The notes under the pieces: generated by a model
What the model saw: only the letters and a program-made list of their open reading frames with translations
The model's database searches: none
What the model was told of the DNA's origin: nothing
Position numbers and translations under genes: made by a program
Part shown: piece after piece, positions 56,261 to 64,000 of the stretch
How positions within the stretch are numbered: position 1 is the stretch's first letter
Layout of the letters: every line of letters starts with the position of its first letter
Origin: Desulfosarcina widdelii
GTDB taxonomy: Bacteria > Desulfobacterota > Desulfobacteria > Desulfobacterales > Desulfosarcinaceae
DNA length: 64,000 nucleotides
NCBI RefSeq assembly: GCF_009688965.1
Contig: NZ_AP021875.1
Span: 3,286,001 to 3,350,000, forward strand
Direction of reading: 5' to 3'

Positions 56261-57691
56261 TTACAAGACCCACGTGTCTTTGCTGCCGCCCCCCTGGGAG
56301 GAGTTGACCACCAGCGACCCCTTGCGCAGGGCCACACGCGTCAGGCCGCCGGGCTGAACATAAATCTCCTCCCCGAAAATTACATAGGGGCGAAGATCAA
56401 CGTGGCGCCCCTCGATGCTGTCGCCCACGATGGTGGGCACCCGGGAAAGCGATATGGTAGGCTGGGCCATGTAGTTGCGGGGTTCGGCTTTGATTTTTTC
56501 GGCAAACGCCGCCCGTTCCGCGTCGGTGGCATGGGGCCCCACCAGCATGCCGTATCCGCCGGATTCGTTGGCCGCCTTGACCACCAGTTGATCCAGGTTC
56601 TCAAGCACGTAGGCCTGATCGTCCTTGTCCCGGCAGATGTAGGTGGGCACGTTGGGCAAAATGGCCGTTTCTCCGGTATAATACTCAATGATATTGGGCA
56701 CATAAGCGTATATCACTTTGTCATCGGCAATTCCCGTTCCCGGTGCGTTGGCCAGGGCGATACGCCCGCTTTTGTATACGTCGATCAAACCTTTCACGCC
56801 CAGCAGGGAATCGGGGCGGAACACCTCGGGGTCGATGAAGTCGTCATCGATGCGCCGGTAGAGGACATCCACACGCCTGAGGCCCTTGGTGGTCAGCATG
56901 TGGACGTAGCCGTCGGACACCACCAGGTCCTGGCCTTCGACCAGTTCCACCCCCATCTGCTGGGAAAGGAAGGAGTGTTCGAAATAGGCGCTGTTGTAAA
57001 TACCGGGCGTCAGGACGCCGATGGTCGGGGAGTCGATGTGGTCCGGCGCAAGGTGTTCCAGCATCGCCAGCAGCTTGGAGGCATAATCGTCCACCGGTCT
57101 CACCCGGGACGCTTCGAACACCTGGGGGAAGGTGCGCTTGAGCACCTGGCGGTTTTCCAGCACATAAGAAACACCCGATGGGCAGCGCAGGTTGTCCTCC
57201 AGGACATAGATCGTACCGTCACGATCCCTAACGAGGTCGGTGCCGGTCACATGGCACCAGATCCGTCGGGGCGGGGTGAACCCCTCACAGGCTTTCCGGT
57301 AGGTCCGGCTGCTGAAAATCAGATCCTCGGGGATCACCTTGTCCTTGAGGATCTTGCGGTCGTTGTAGATGTCCTGAATAAACTCGTTGAGGGCAAAGAT
57401 GCGCTGCTTCAGGCCGCTTTCGATCTGCTGCCAGTCATCGGCCGAGACGATGCGCGGGATGATGTCGAAAGGAAAAATCTTTTCCGTACCCTCCTCGCGG
57501 CCGTAGACATTGAAGGTAATGCCCATCTTGAACAACAGGGTCTCGGCCGCTTTCTGGCGTAGGGCCAACTCACCCGGCGGAAGCGACTCGATCTTTTCTA
57601 CCAGCAGTTGCGCTCCGGGTCGGGGTGTGCCCTGCGCATCCATCAACTCGTCGTAATAGTCCTCAGGATCATAGCTTTCAAAGGTTTTCAT
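56261..57691 (-). CDS. Circularly permuted ATP-grasp type 2 protein
   Basis: 476 residues, first gene of the cluster. It carries [69 protein letters not shown], and [17 protein letters not shown], the family's nucleotide-binding and catalytic segments. These enzymes are predicted to form amide bonds from an acyl-phosphate, but the product of this family is not known to me. The pairing with alpha-E, transglutaminase and DUF2126 genes recurs in many bacteria. Confidence 0.9.
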   Translation of the reverse strand: MKTFESYDPEDYYDELMDAQGTPRPGAQLLVEKIESLPPGELALRQKAAETLLFKMGITFNVYGREEGTEKIFPFDIIPRIVSADDWQQIESGLKQRIFALNEFIQDIYNDRKILKDKVIPEDLIFSSRTYRKACEGFTPPRRIWCHVTGTDLVRDRDGTIYVLEDNLRCPSGVSYVLENRQVLKRTFPQVFEASRVRPVDDYASKLLAMLEHLAPDHIDSPTIGVLTPGIYNSAYFEHSFLSQQMGVELVEGQDLVVSDGYVHMLTTKGLRRVDVLYRRIDDDFIDPEVFRPDSLLGVKGLIDVYKSGRIALANAPGTGIADDKVIYAYVPNIIEYYTGETAILPNVPTYICRDKDDQAYVLENLDQLVVKAANESGGYGMLVGPHATDAERAAFAEKIKAEPRNYMAQPTISLSRVPTIVGDSIEGRHVDLRPYVIFGEEIYVQPGGLTRVALRKGSLVVNSSQGGGSKDTWVL

Positions 57692-58126
57692 TCCGTCTTC
57701 CCCTCTTCCGATGCGTTCTGATGAAAAAATAATTTATCGATCACTGAATCGACTGAATTCGACAATCTCGGGGGGTGATCGCCAGTCCATCCAAATTTCC
57801 GAATAAATCATATCAGCACGTTACATGCCAACGATGGCCATACTTTCCCTCATCAAAGGCATAATCGACTGTATCGAGGCAGAAAATGAATCAAACGGAT
57901 ACGGGAACCTGTTGTCTGGCGGACAAGGCCTGCGGTTCGTCGCATTCGTATTACATATTAGTAAAAATAGGTGCCAATTACTACAGGATTGTAATTTTAT
58001 TTCTTTAGGAACCTTGATTAAGGCCATGCTACAGACAAAAACAACAACGCGTGGTAAGATAAATGGCAATGTAGAGTCATAATCCCGAAATTCGTTTCAT
58101 AAAGCAACTTTAAAACACCTGCGCGA
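57692..58126. other. Intergenic region between ATP-grasp cluster and archease-rtcB
   Basis: About 435 bp, AT-rich, between divergent operons. Two overlapping short ORFs on opposite strands are not convincing. No dyad of the Mo/W type was seen here. Confidence 0.5.
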
Positions 58127-58546
58127 ATGAACCTTACCTACCAGCTCCTCGACCACACCGCCGACCTGCGCGTGCGCATCATCGGCGAAAGCAAGGCCGA
58201 ACTTTTCCAGAACGCAGGTCTGACCCTGGCCGACCTGATCTGCGACCCGGACACCCTGGCATCGACGCAAACGGTCAGCATCGATGTCATCGGGGATGAC
58301 CCGGCCGATCTGATGGTCAATTTCCTGCGCGAGTTGCTCTATCTGTGGACTGGAAAGGAAAAACTGGTTAAGATGGTTTCTATCCTCGATGTTTCCGATA
58401 CCGCACTGACTGCAAGCATCGCTGTAGCGAATTATGATTCTCAGAATCATACCATTTTAAACGAGATCAAGGCGGTGACCTATCACCAGATCGCGGTGGA
58501 ACCGATCGAGGACGGATGGCAGGCAACGGTGGTGTTCGATATTTGA
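58127..58546 (+). CDS. Archease, RtcB activator
   Basis: 139 residues. Archease helps RtcB guanylylation and speeds RNA ligation. YQLLDHTADLRVRIIGES, FQNAGLTLADLICDP and a C-terminal KAVTYHQIAVEPIEDGWQATVVFDI include the conserved Asp and His residues that bind calcium and the C-terminal acidic end of the family. It precedes rtcB by 7 bp, the common arrangement of the pair. Confidence 0.93.
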   Translation: MNLTYQLLDHTADLRVRIIGESKAELFQNAGLTLADLICDPDTLASTQTVSIDVIGDDPADLMVNFLRELLYLWTGKEKLVKMVSILDVSDTALTASIAVANYDSQNHTILNEIKAVTYHQIAVEPIEDGWQATVVFDI

Positions 58547-58553
58547 TAAAAAT

Positions 58554-59987
58554 ATGAAACTCAACCCAATCTCCCCCTTCTGTTACGAAATCCCTCGCAC
58601 CGGCGACATGCGCGTGCCCGGACGGATCTTCATGAGCCGTCGCATGGCCGCCGGACTGAGCGAGGAAGAAGCCCTCAAGCAGGTGGCCAACGTGGCCACC
58701 CTGCCCGGCATCCTCACCGCCGCCATGGCCATGCCCGACATGCACTGGGGCTACGGATTTCCCATCGGCGGGGTGGCGGCATTCGACTGGAAGACCGGCG
58801 TCATCTCCCCCGGCGGCGTGGGCTACGACATCAACTGTGGGGTGCGCCTGGCGGCTACCGGCCTGGAAGAAAAGGACATTCGTCCTGTGGCGGAGCGTTT
58901 AGTTACGGCCCTGTTTCAAAACATCCCCACCGGTGTGGGATCGACGGGCTCGGTCAAACTGTCCGTCAAGGATGAATTGAAAGTCTTAAAGCAGGGCGGG
59001 GCCTGGGCCGTGCGCCAAGGCCTGGGCGATGCCGTAGATGTGGAGCGCACCGAGGACGGCGGCTGCATGGCCGAAGCCGACCCGTCGGTCGTCAGCCAGC
59101 GGGCACTGGAACGGGGTCTTAAACAGCTCGGCACCTTGGGTTCGGGCAATCATTTTCTGGAAGTGGGCGTGGTGGACGAGATCTTCGACGAGGATGCGGC
59201 CCGCGCCTTTGGACTGTTCGAAAATCAAATCACCGTGCTTTTGCATACGGGCTCCCGGGGCCTGGGATACCAGGTCTGTGACGACTCCCTGGCCTTCATG
59301 AACAAACACGTCAAAACCCTGGGCATCCGGTTGCCTGACCGTCAACTGGCCTGCGCCATGATCCGCTCTCCAGAAGGAGAGCGCTACTTTGCCGCCATGG
59401 CCTGCGCGGCCAACTATGCCTGGGCCAACCGCCAGATCCTGTTGCATCGTGCCCGGGAAACCTTCCAGCAGGTGCTGGGCATCGGCCCGCGGGATCTGGA
59501 CATGCATCAGGTGTACGACATCTGCCATAACATCGCCAAACGGGAGACGCACATCGTGGACGGCAACCCCCGGGACGTCTGCGTACACCGTAAGGGGGCC
59601 ACACGGGCCTTCGCCCCCGGCCATGCGGCGGTTCCCGCGGCCTATCGCCATGTGGGCCAGCCAATCCTAATCCCCGGCGACATGGGCACCGCTTCATACG
59701 TGCTGGCCGGCACCCAAAAGGCCATGGAAGAGAGTTTCGGCTCCACCTGCCACGGGGCCGGGAGGGTGCTAAGCCGCAAAGCTGCGAAAAAACAGAGCAA
59801 GGGGCGCGCCATCCATCGGGAGCTGGCCGACAAGGGCATCCTGGTCAAATGGAGCGGGCGCAGCACCCTGGCCGAGGAGATGCCCGACGCCTACAAGGAC
59901 ATCGACCAGGTTGTGGAAAGCGTCCATGGGGCCGGTATTTCAAAAAAGGTAGCGCGGCTGCGGCCGATTTGTGTGATCAAGGGCTGA
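58554..59987 (+). CDS. rtcB: RtcB 3'-phosphate/5'-hydroxyl RNA ligase
   Basis: 477 residues. RtcB joins a 2',3'-cyclic-phosphate or 3'-phosphate end to a 5'-OH using GTP and Mn. Seen are MAMPDMHWGYGFPIGGVAAFD, GVGYDINCGVRL with metal ligands Asp and Cys, GSGNHFLEV, LLHTGSRGLG, GDMGTASYVLAG, and the guanylated His in STCHGAGRVLSRKAAK. All key residues are present. It is coupled to archease; together they would repair tRNA or mRNA cleaved by toxins or stress nucleases. Confidence 0.96.
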   Translation: MKLNPISPFCYEIPRTGDMRVPGRIFMSRRMAAGLSEEEALKQVANVATLPGILTAAMAMPDMHWGYGFPIGGVAAFDWKTGVISPGGVGYDINCGVRLAATGLEEKDIRPVAERLVTALFQNIPTGVGSTGSVKLSVKDELKVLKQGGAWAVRQGLGDAVDVERTEDGGCMAEADPSVVSQRALERGLKQLGTLGSGNHFLEVGVVDEIFDEDAARAFGLFENQITVLLHTGSRGLGYQVCDDSLAFMNKHVKTLGIRLPDRQLACAMIRSPEGERYFAAMACAANYAWANRQILLHRARETFQQVLGIGPRDLDMHQVYDICHNIAKRETHIVDGNPRDVCVHRKGATRAFAPGHAAVPAAYRHVGQPILIPGDMGTASYVLAGTQKAMEESFGSTCHGAGRVLSRKAAKKQSKGRAIHRELADKGILVKWSGRSTLAEEMPDAYKDIDQVVESVHGAGISKKVARLRPICVIKG

Positions 59988-60095
59988 TGGCTGCATTTCA
60001 ACGCCAAAATTGTATAGATATGATTTTACAGATGCGATTGGTTGGATCGTTCTGTTGGCGGAATACTCCATTTTGGAATTCATCCCATCCGATAT

Positions 60096-60125
60096 AAAAA
60101 CAGGGCGGGGTTGATCCCCGCCCTG
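60096..60125 (-). terminator. Intrinsic terminator of the DUF169 gene
   Basis: CAGGGCGGGG (60101-60110) and CCCCGCCCTG (60116-60125) form a perfect 10-bp stem. On the minus strand it is followed by TTTTTATAT, a good T-run. It lies between rtcB (plus) and the DUF169 gene (minus) and may also help end rtcB transcription. Confidence 0.85.
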
Positions 60126-60160
60126 TCCGATATGCTGCGATAAGGAAAATAGGTCCAGCG

Positions 60161-60988
60161 CTATGCCGCCGGTTTGAATTTAAACAGCGGGCATCCCTTG
60201 CAGACATCCATTCCCGGCCAGGGCTTGTAGCCCTTGCCCAACACGGAGGCGCCGCCTTTTTCGACGCGCATGGCCTGTTGCTTGGCCGTGGCGGCCATAT
60301 GCTCTCCGGGAATGAAGACATTGACGTAATTCATTTCCGTTTTGCCGGAAGTTTTGGAGCCGGCGCACATGGTGGTCATGTTGGCGGTCTTGTTGTTGTA
60401 GGACCAGACGCTGCCGGAGCAAACCGCCGAATTGGGCGTGTGGAAAAAGTTCAGGTTGGCCCTTTTCATGGCTCCCATATAATCGTTGAAAATGTGATAG
60501 GCCTGATAGGGAACGCAGACAAAGAAAACCACGTCGGGACCCGCTTCGAGGTTGTCAAAATGGTCCAGCGGGGCCATGTAAATCGCCTTGCAGTCGCCCA
60601 CTTCCAGCCGTGCCTTTTCCTGGGGCGCCTTCCAGGCCAACTCTTCATCCACCAGATACTTCATGTGGCGCTGGGTATCGGCATCTTTTTCCAATTCACG
60701 GAAACCGAATACCGGATAGGCGTTCTGGCAAAGCAGCTTCTCGGGTTTCATCAGCAGGGCATAACGCTCCTGCCGGCAAGCGGCCAGGAACTGACAATAG
60801 GTAATTTTGGCACCGGCCGTATGGGTTACCGGAAGCTTGTCGATCTCCGCCTCATCCTGGATGAATCGAATGCCAACCGGGTCGAAGTCAAGACGCAGGT
60901 TCCAGATCATCTGATCACGCATCGCTTTGTAATTCACCGCCGTACTCTCACTTCCTTGTTCACTTGCCGCATCTTTACTCATCAACAT
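60161..60988 (-). CDS. DUF169 family protein
   Basis: 275 residues, cytoplasmic. It shows FDPVGIRFIQDEAEIDK, TYCQFLAACRQERYALLM, GCPLFKFKPAA and Cys residues in CAGSKTSGKTEMN and DVCKGCPLF, as in DUF169 proteins of methanogens and sulfate reducers, whose function is unknown. The ATG at 60988 has GAGGAGAG upstream, better than the ATG at 61051. It is a single transcription unit between rtcB and the MFS gene. Confidence 0.85.
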   Translation of the reverse strand: MLMSKDAASEQGSESTAVNYKAMRDQMIWNLRLDFDPVGIRFIQDEAEIDKLPVTHTAGAKITYCQFLAACRQERYALLMKPEKLLCQNAYPVFGFRELEKDADTQRHMKYLVDEELAWKAPQEKARLEVGDCKAIYMAPLDHFDNLEAGPDVVFFVCVPYQAYHIFNDYMGAMKRANLNFFHTPNSAVCSGSVWSYNNKTANMTTMCAGSKTSGKTEMNYVNVFIPGEHMAATAKQQAMRVEKGGASVLGKGYKPWPGMDVCKGCPLFKFKPAA

Positions 60989-61198
60989 AATCTCACTCTC
61001 CTCGTTCTTGACGGAGGCGTTGAAAAGCGGGTACCGCCCATCGACAATCAAGACTCGCTTTTACGGAACCGTCACTTAAAAATTATTGGTGACAAGGCAA
61101 CACCCTCACAATGTTACCGGGAAGGTCCCTACCAAAAGCGAATCTGTTTGGCAAACTTTTTTTGAGCATTCTCTTACAACATGCCGCTCCGGTTGACG

Positions 61199-62383
61199 CT
61201 ATCTTTCATATCTTGCAAGGAAAACAGACTTGAAGCGGAGCCAGAAGACAAACGTCAAGCTTCCGGTGATGGCGCCCATCGTCCCCAACACGGCAATCTT
61301 GTCATTCCATTGAAGCGATACGATGCCCATGGAAAGGGCGCCAAGAATCATGAATGTGAAAACGAGCAGGGAGGATGCCGCGCCCACGTCCCGATCAACC
61401 TGTTCCAGGATCAGGTTGTTCGTGGGAGGACGATTCAGGCCGAAAAAGAAGGTCATCGCGCCCATGGGCAGCGCCAGACTCCAGGGGGACTGGTGCGGTT
61501 CCAGCAGCATCCAGAAACCGGCCGCCATGATGCCTGCAAAGGAAACGGTAACCAGTTTTTCCATGCGAACGTAGGCAGACAACCTTCCGAAGACGATGGC
61601 GCCGAGCATGCTTGCCATGGCGTTGGCGCCGAAAAAGAAGCCGAATGTCCGTTCACCGAGACCGAAATGGGTCATGTAAATCTCGGACGACCCGGCGATA
61701 AAGGCAAACAGGGGAAACACCAGCAGTGACATGGCCAGAAGAAGGCTGATGTAACGCCCATTTCCCAGCAGGCGGAGGTAAACACCGATCACCTTTCGTG
61801 GGCTCACCGTGCTGAAGGTTGTCAGCGATTCGGTCATGCGATACACGCCGAGAAAAGCCACCAACCCCATCAGGGCCTGAATGACGAACACCCATCGCCA
61901 ACTGCTCCAGTAAATCACCCAACTGCCGATGATGGGAGCCATCATGGGCGCCAGGGCCATGATGACGGCAATGTGAGCCATGACCCGCTCCCGCGATTTG
62001 GCGTCAAAAAGATCCTTGCAGATAGCCAGGCTCAAGGCCGATGCTGACGCCGCACCGGCAGCCTGAACCACTCTGGCGGAGATCATCATGTGAATACCGG
62101 CGGATGCTGCGCAGGCCAGGCTGGCAAAGATGTAGATACCGATTCCCGCCATCAGCGGCCTCTTCCGACCGTAACGATCGGATATGGGTCCGTATACCAG
62201 CAGAAAAACGCAATAGGAGATAAAAAAACCGATCAGCGTCAGGTTGATCACCACCAGCGGCTGACCCCACTGCTCCCGCAGCAGAGGGATGGCCGGTATG
62301 TACATATCCGTGGACAGCGGAGGAAAGGCCGCCAGCAGACTGATTAATAATAGAAGCCGAAATTTCAACGCTGTTGTTCCCAT
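61199..62383 (-). CDS. Bcr/CflA family multidrug MFS transporter
   Basis: 394 residues with about twelve hydrophobic helices. The start STDMYIPAIPLLREQWG and the loop YGPISDRYGRKRPLM (motif A) are typical of the Bcr/CflA drug-proton antiporters. It overlaps the outer-membrane protein gene by 19 bp, so it is cotranscribed with a RND permease gene entering from the right edge, an unusual operon combination. Confidence 0.93.
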   Translation of the reverse strand: MGTTALKFRLLLLISLLAAFPPLSTDMYIPAIPLLREQWGQPLVVINLTLIGFFISYCVFLLVYGPISDRYGRKRPLMAGIGIYIFASLACAASAGIHMMISARVVQAAGAASASALSLAICKDLFDAKSRERVMAHIAVIMALAPMMAPIIGSWVIYWSSWRWVFVIQALMGLVAFLGVYRMTESLTTFSTVSPRKVIGVYLRLLGNGRYISLLLAMSLLVFPLFAFIAGSSEIYMTHFGLGERTFGFFFGANAMASMLGAIVFGRLSAYVRMEKLVTVSFAGIMAAGFWMLLEPHQSPWSLALPMGAMTFFFGLNRPPTNNLILEQVDRDVGAASSLLVFTFMILGALSMGIVSLQWNDKIAVLGTMGAITGSLTFVFWLRFKSVFLARYER

Positions 62384-63813
62384 CCGCCCCCGAGAGCTTT
62401 GTATAGCGATATCAAATTGGTCGTGACCGTACCCTCGCTCTGGGCCAGTCCGTCTTGAAAGGAAAGGAGGCTGCGCTGGGCGTCGAGAACGTTGGAGAAA
62501 TCAACCAGGCCGGCGGCATATCGGTCCTGGGCCAGATCCGCGGCTCGCTGGGCTGCGGCAACCGCTTTCTTCAGATGGCTGCGGCGGACCTGCTCTTCAG
62601 CATAAGTGGTCAGGGCATTTTCCACCTCTTCCAGGGCGCCGAGCACGGCACCTTCGTAGGCAGCCAGATACTGCTCGGCAATGGCGTCCTGGACCTCGAT
62701 GTTTTGTCTAATGGCGCCGGCGTCGAAAATCCGCCAGGATATCGACGGACCCAGGTTCCAGAACCGGCTGGACTTGTCGAAAAAGTCCCCGGAGTTGATG
62801 GACTCCAGGCCGATGGAGCCCAGCAGTTGGAATTTCGGATAAAGGTCGGCCGTGGCCACGCCGATGCGGGCGCTCTGGGCGGCAAGTTGACGTTCGGCGC
62901 TGCGGATGTCCGGACGCCGGCGCAGTGTGTTGGCCGGGACGCCAACGGCTAATGTCATGGGCGGCACCGGTATGGGGCGCCGCGCTTCGAGCTGCCCGCG
63001 AAGGCTGCCCGGTGCTTGTCCGGTGAGGACGGCCAGGCTGTTTTTGGCCGCCTCCAGTCCACTGCGCAGGCTGGGCAGTTGACTGCGGGTGTCCTCCAGA
63101 TTGTAGCGGGCCTGCTGAATATCGAGTTCATTGCTCAGACCGGCCTCGAACCTGGACTCGATCAGATCGACGGTCTCTTCCTGGGCCTCGATGTTGGCCA
63201 TGGCCACGTCCAGGCGGTACTGGTAAGTCCGCGCCTCGATGTAGTTGCGCGCCACCTCGGCGGCCAGGGACACCCGGACGTCTTCAAGGTCGGCCTGGAC
63301 GGCTTGCAGATCCGCATCGGCCGCCTCCACGCTGCGGCGCATGCCGCCGAAAACGTCGATCTCCCAACCCGCATCGAAGCCCGCCTCGTACCAGTCCCGT
63401 TCAACACCCGATTCCGTGCCGCTGCTGGCTTTGCTGACCCGGTTGGTCGTTACCGACCCGCCGACATCCAGAGAAGGGAAACGGTCGGCATTGGTAATCG
63501 CACGGCTGGCGCGGGATTGGCGCACCCGGGCAATTGCCTGTTTAAGATCTGGATTGGCGACCAGGGTTTTTTCGATCAGGCTGGTCAACAGGGGGTCGTC
63601 AAGGGTTTCCCACCACCGGGCCAGTTGGTCGGAATCGACCGGCTCGTCTTTCAATCCGCCTTGAAGCGGGGTTTGCCAGGTGTCCGTCAACTCAGGATCC
63701 GGCGCCGCGTAATCGGGGCCGACGGCAGCGCAGCCGGCCATCAGCAAGAGGACCGACACAACGGCCATGGCACACCGCAACCGGTTTATGGGCTGTTTTA
63801 TAGAATTACTCAT
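62365..63813 (-). CDS. Outer-membrane efflux lipoprotein (NodT/OprM type), second copy
   Basis: 482 residues. The lipoprotein signal ends LMAGC, followed by AAVGPDYAAPDPELTDTWQTP. TolC-like repeats RQSRASRAITNADRFPSLDVGG and LGALEEVENALTTYAEEQVRRSHL are visible. The ATG at 63813 has GGAGGT upstream and overlaps the RND stop by 8 bp. It is the outer-membrane channel of the second efflux operon, clearly paralogous to the protein at 31082-32557. Confidence 0.92.
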   Translation of the reverse strand: MSNSIKQPINRLRCAMAVVSVLLLMAGCAAVGPDYAAPDPELTDTWQTPLQGGLKDEPVDSDQLARWWETLDDPLLTSLIEKTLVANPDLKQAIARVRQSRASRAITNADRFPSLDVGGSVTTNRVSKASSGTESGVERDWYEAGFDAGWEIDVFGGMRRSVEAADADLQAVQADLEDVRVSLAAEVARNYIEARTYQYRLDVAMANIEAQEETVDLIESRFEAGLSNELDIQQARYNLEDTRSQLPSLRSGLEAAKNSLAVLTGQAPGSLRGQLEARRPIPVPPMTLAVGVPANTLRRRPDIRSAERQLAAQSARIGVATADLYPKFQLLGSIGLESINSGDFFDKSSRFWNLGPSISWRIFDAGAIRQNIEVQDAIAEQYLAAYEGAVLGALEEVENALTTYAEEQVRRSHLKKAVAAAQRAADLAQDRYAAGLVDFSNVLDAQRSLLSFQDGLAQSEGTVTTNLISLYKALGGGWEQQR

Positions 63814-64000
63814 TGGGCACCTCCAGGGAGCAGGCATTGGCTGAATGACGCTTTCCGAATCGTCGGTTCGTGGCCTCGCGCATGGTCTGAAAACCAGCAT
63901 AAAGGGCCGGAATCAAAAAGATTCCCACCAGCGTGGCCGCCAGCATGCCGTAAAACACCGTGGTGCCGATGGCCCGCCGGCTGGCGGCGCCGGCTCCGGT
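63806..64000 (-). CDS. RND efflux permease, C-terminal end (partial)
   Basis: The frame is open from the right edge to a TAA at 63808-63806. The last 64 residues read TGAGAASRRAIGTTVFYGMLAATLVGIFLIPALYAGFQ and a basic tail, the final membrane helix of an AcrB/HAE1 permease. The rest lies outside the window. It is coupled to the following outer-membrane gene by an 8-bp overlap. Confidence 0.85.
   Translation of the reverse strand, partial: TGAGAASRRAIGTTVFYGMLAATLVGIFLIPALYAGFQTMREATNRRFGKRHSANACSLEVPNE

Noticed and set aside
57825..58082. 85-codon ORF between the ATP-grasp cluster and archease
   Set aside because: An overlapping ORF of similar size on the opposite strand, no start signal and no family resemblance.
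1..64000. CRISPR arrays, tRNA or rRNA genes
   Set aside because: No regularly spaced direct repeats, no cloverleaf-like sequences and no rRNA-like stretches were found by eye; a dedicated scan could still find a missed tRNA.

Overview
The window looks like the chromosome of an anaerobic, high-GC Desulfobacterota sulfate reducer, close in flavour to Desulfosarcina/Desulfatitalea-type aromatic-compound degraders. The main reasons are two selenocysteine formate dehydrogenases, a class II benzoyl-CoA-reductase-like BamB/BamC pair, a Desulfovibrio-type Mop aldehyde oxidoreductase with its accessory genes, and many small Cys-rich proteins. This is inferred from protein families; no rRNA or tRNA gene was found.

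Layout. 1-4640 (minus): periplasmic formate dehydrogenase fdhA(Sec)-fdhB-fdhE, with fdhE cut by the left edge. 5331-7447 (plus): a Cys-rich 4Fe-4S protein with hypB and hypA. 7496-12504 (minus): moeA-bamB-bamC-moeA. 12854-17950 (minus): a second, soluble selenocysteine formate dehydrogenase, an aldehyde dehydrogenase and an unknown gene. 18227-20305 (plus): a lone PsrA/PhsA-like molybdoenzyme. 20420-30674 (minus): mop followed by seven accessory genes (FAD/CCG protein, small redox protein, methyltransferase, C_GCAxxG_C_C protein, radical SAM protein, AMP-forming ligase, XdhC), resembling the D. vulgaris DVU_1553-1559 locus. 31082-36879 (minus): an RND efflux operon. 37175-39542: a zinc ribbon, a DUF3786 gene and a third moeA. 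39543-46254: an AT-rich stretch with an insertion sequence, a LivK-like binding protein and a class III cyclase. 46255-48183: a fourth moeA with a binding-protein-like C-terminus. 48353-57691 (minus): five genes of the ATP-grasp/alpha-E/transglutaminase type. 58127-59987: archease and RtcB. 60161-64000 (minus): a DUF169 protein and a second efflux operon cut by the right edge.

How it fits together. The left half is a molybdenum/tungsten enzyme region: two FDHs, a BamB-type tungstoenzyme, a PsrA-like enzyme and Mop, with three of the four MoeA-like insertases and XdhC nearby. Five intergenic sites share a 22-bp dyad, GTTATGTCA-N4-TGACATAAC and variants. One lies upstream of each of the five Mo/W transcription units (fdhA, moeA-bamBC, FDH2, psrA-like, mop) and none was noticed elsewhere. 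This suggests one regulator, perhaps responding to molybdate or tungstate, that is not encoded here.

Limits. All calls come from reading translations and motifs. No database search, structure prediction or statistical test was run.
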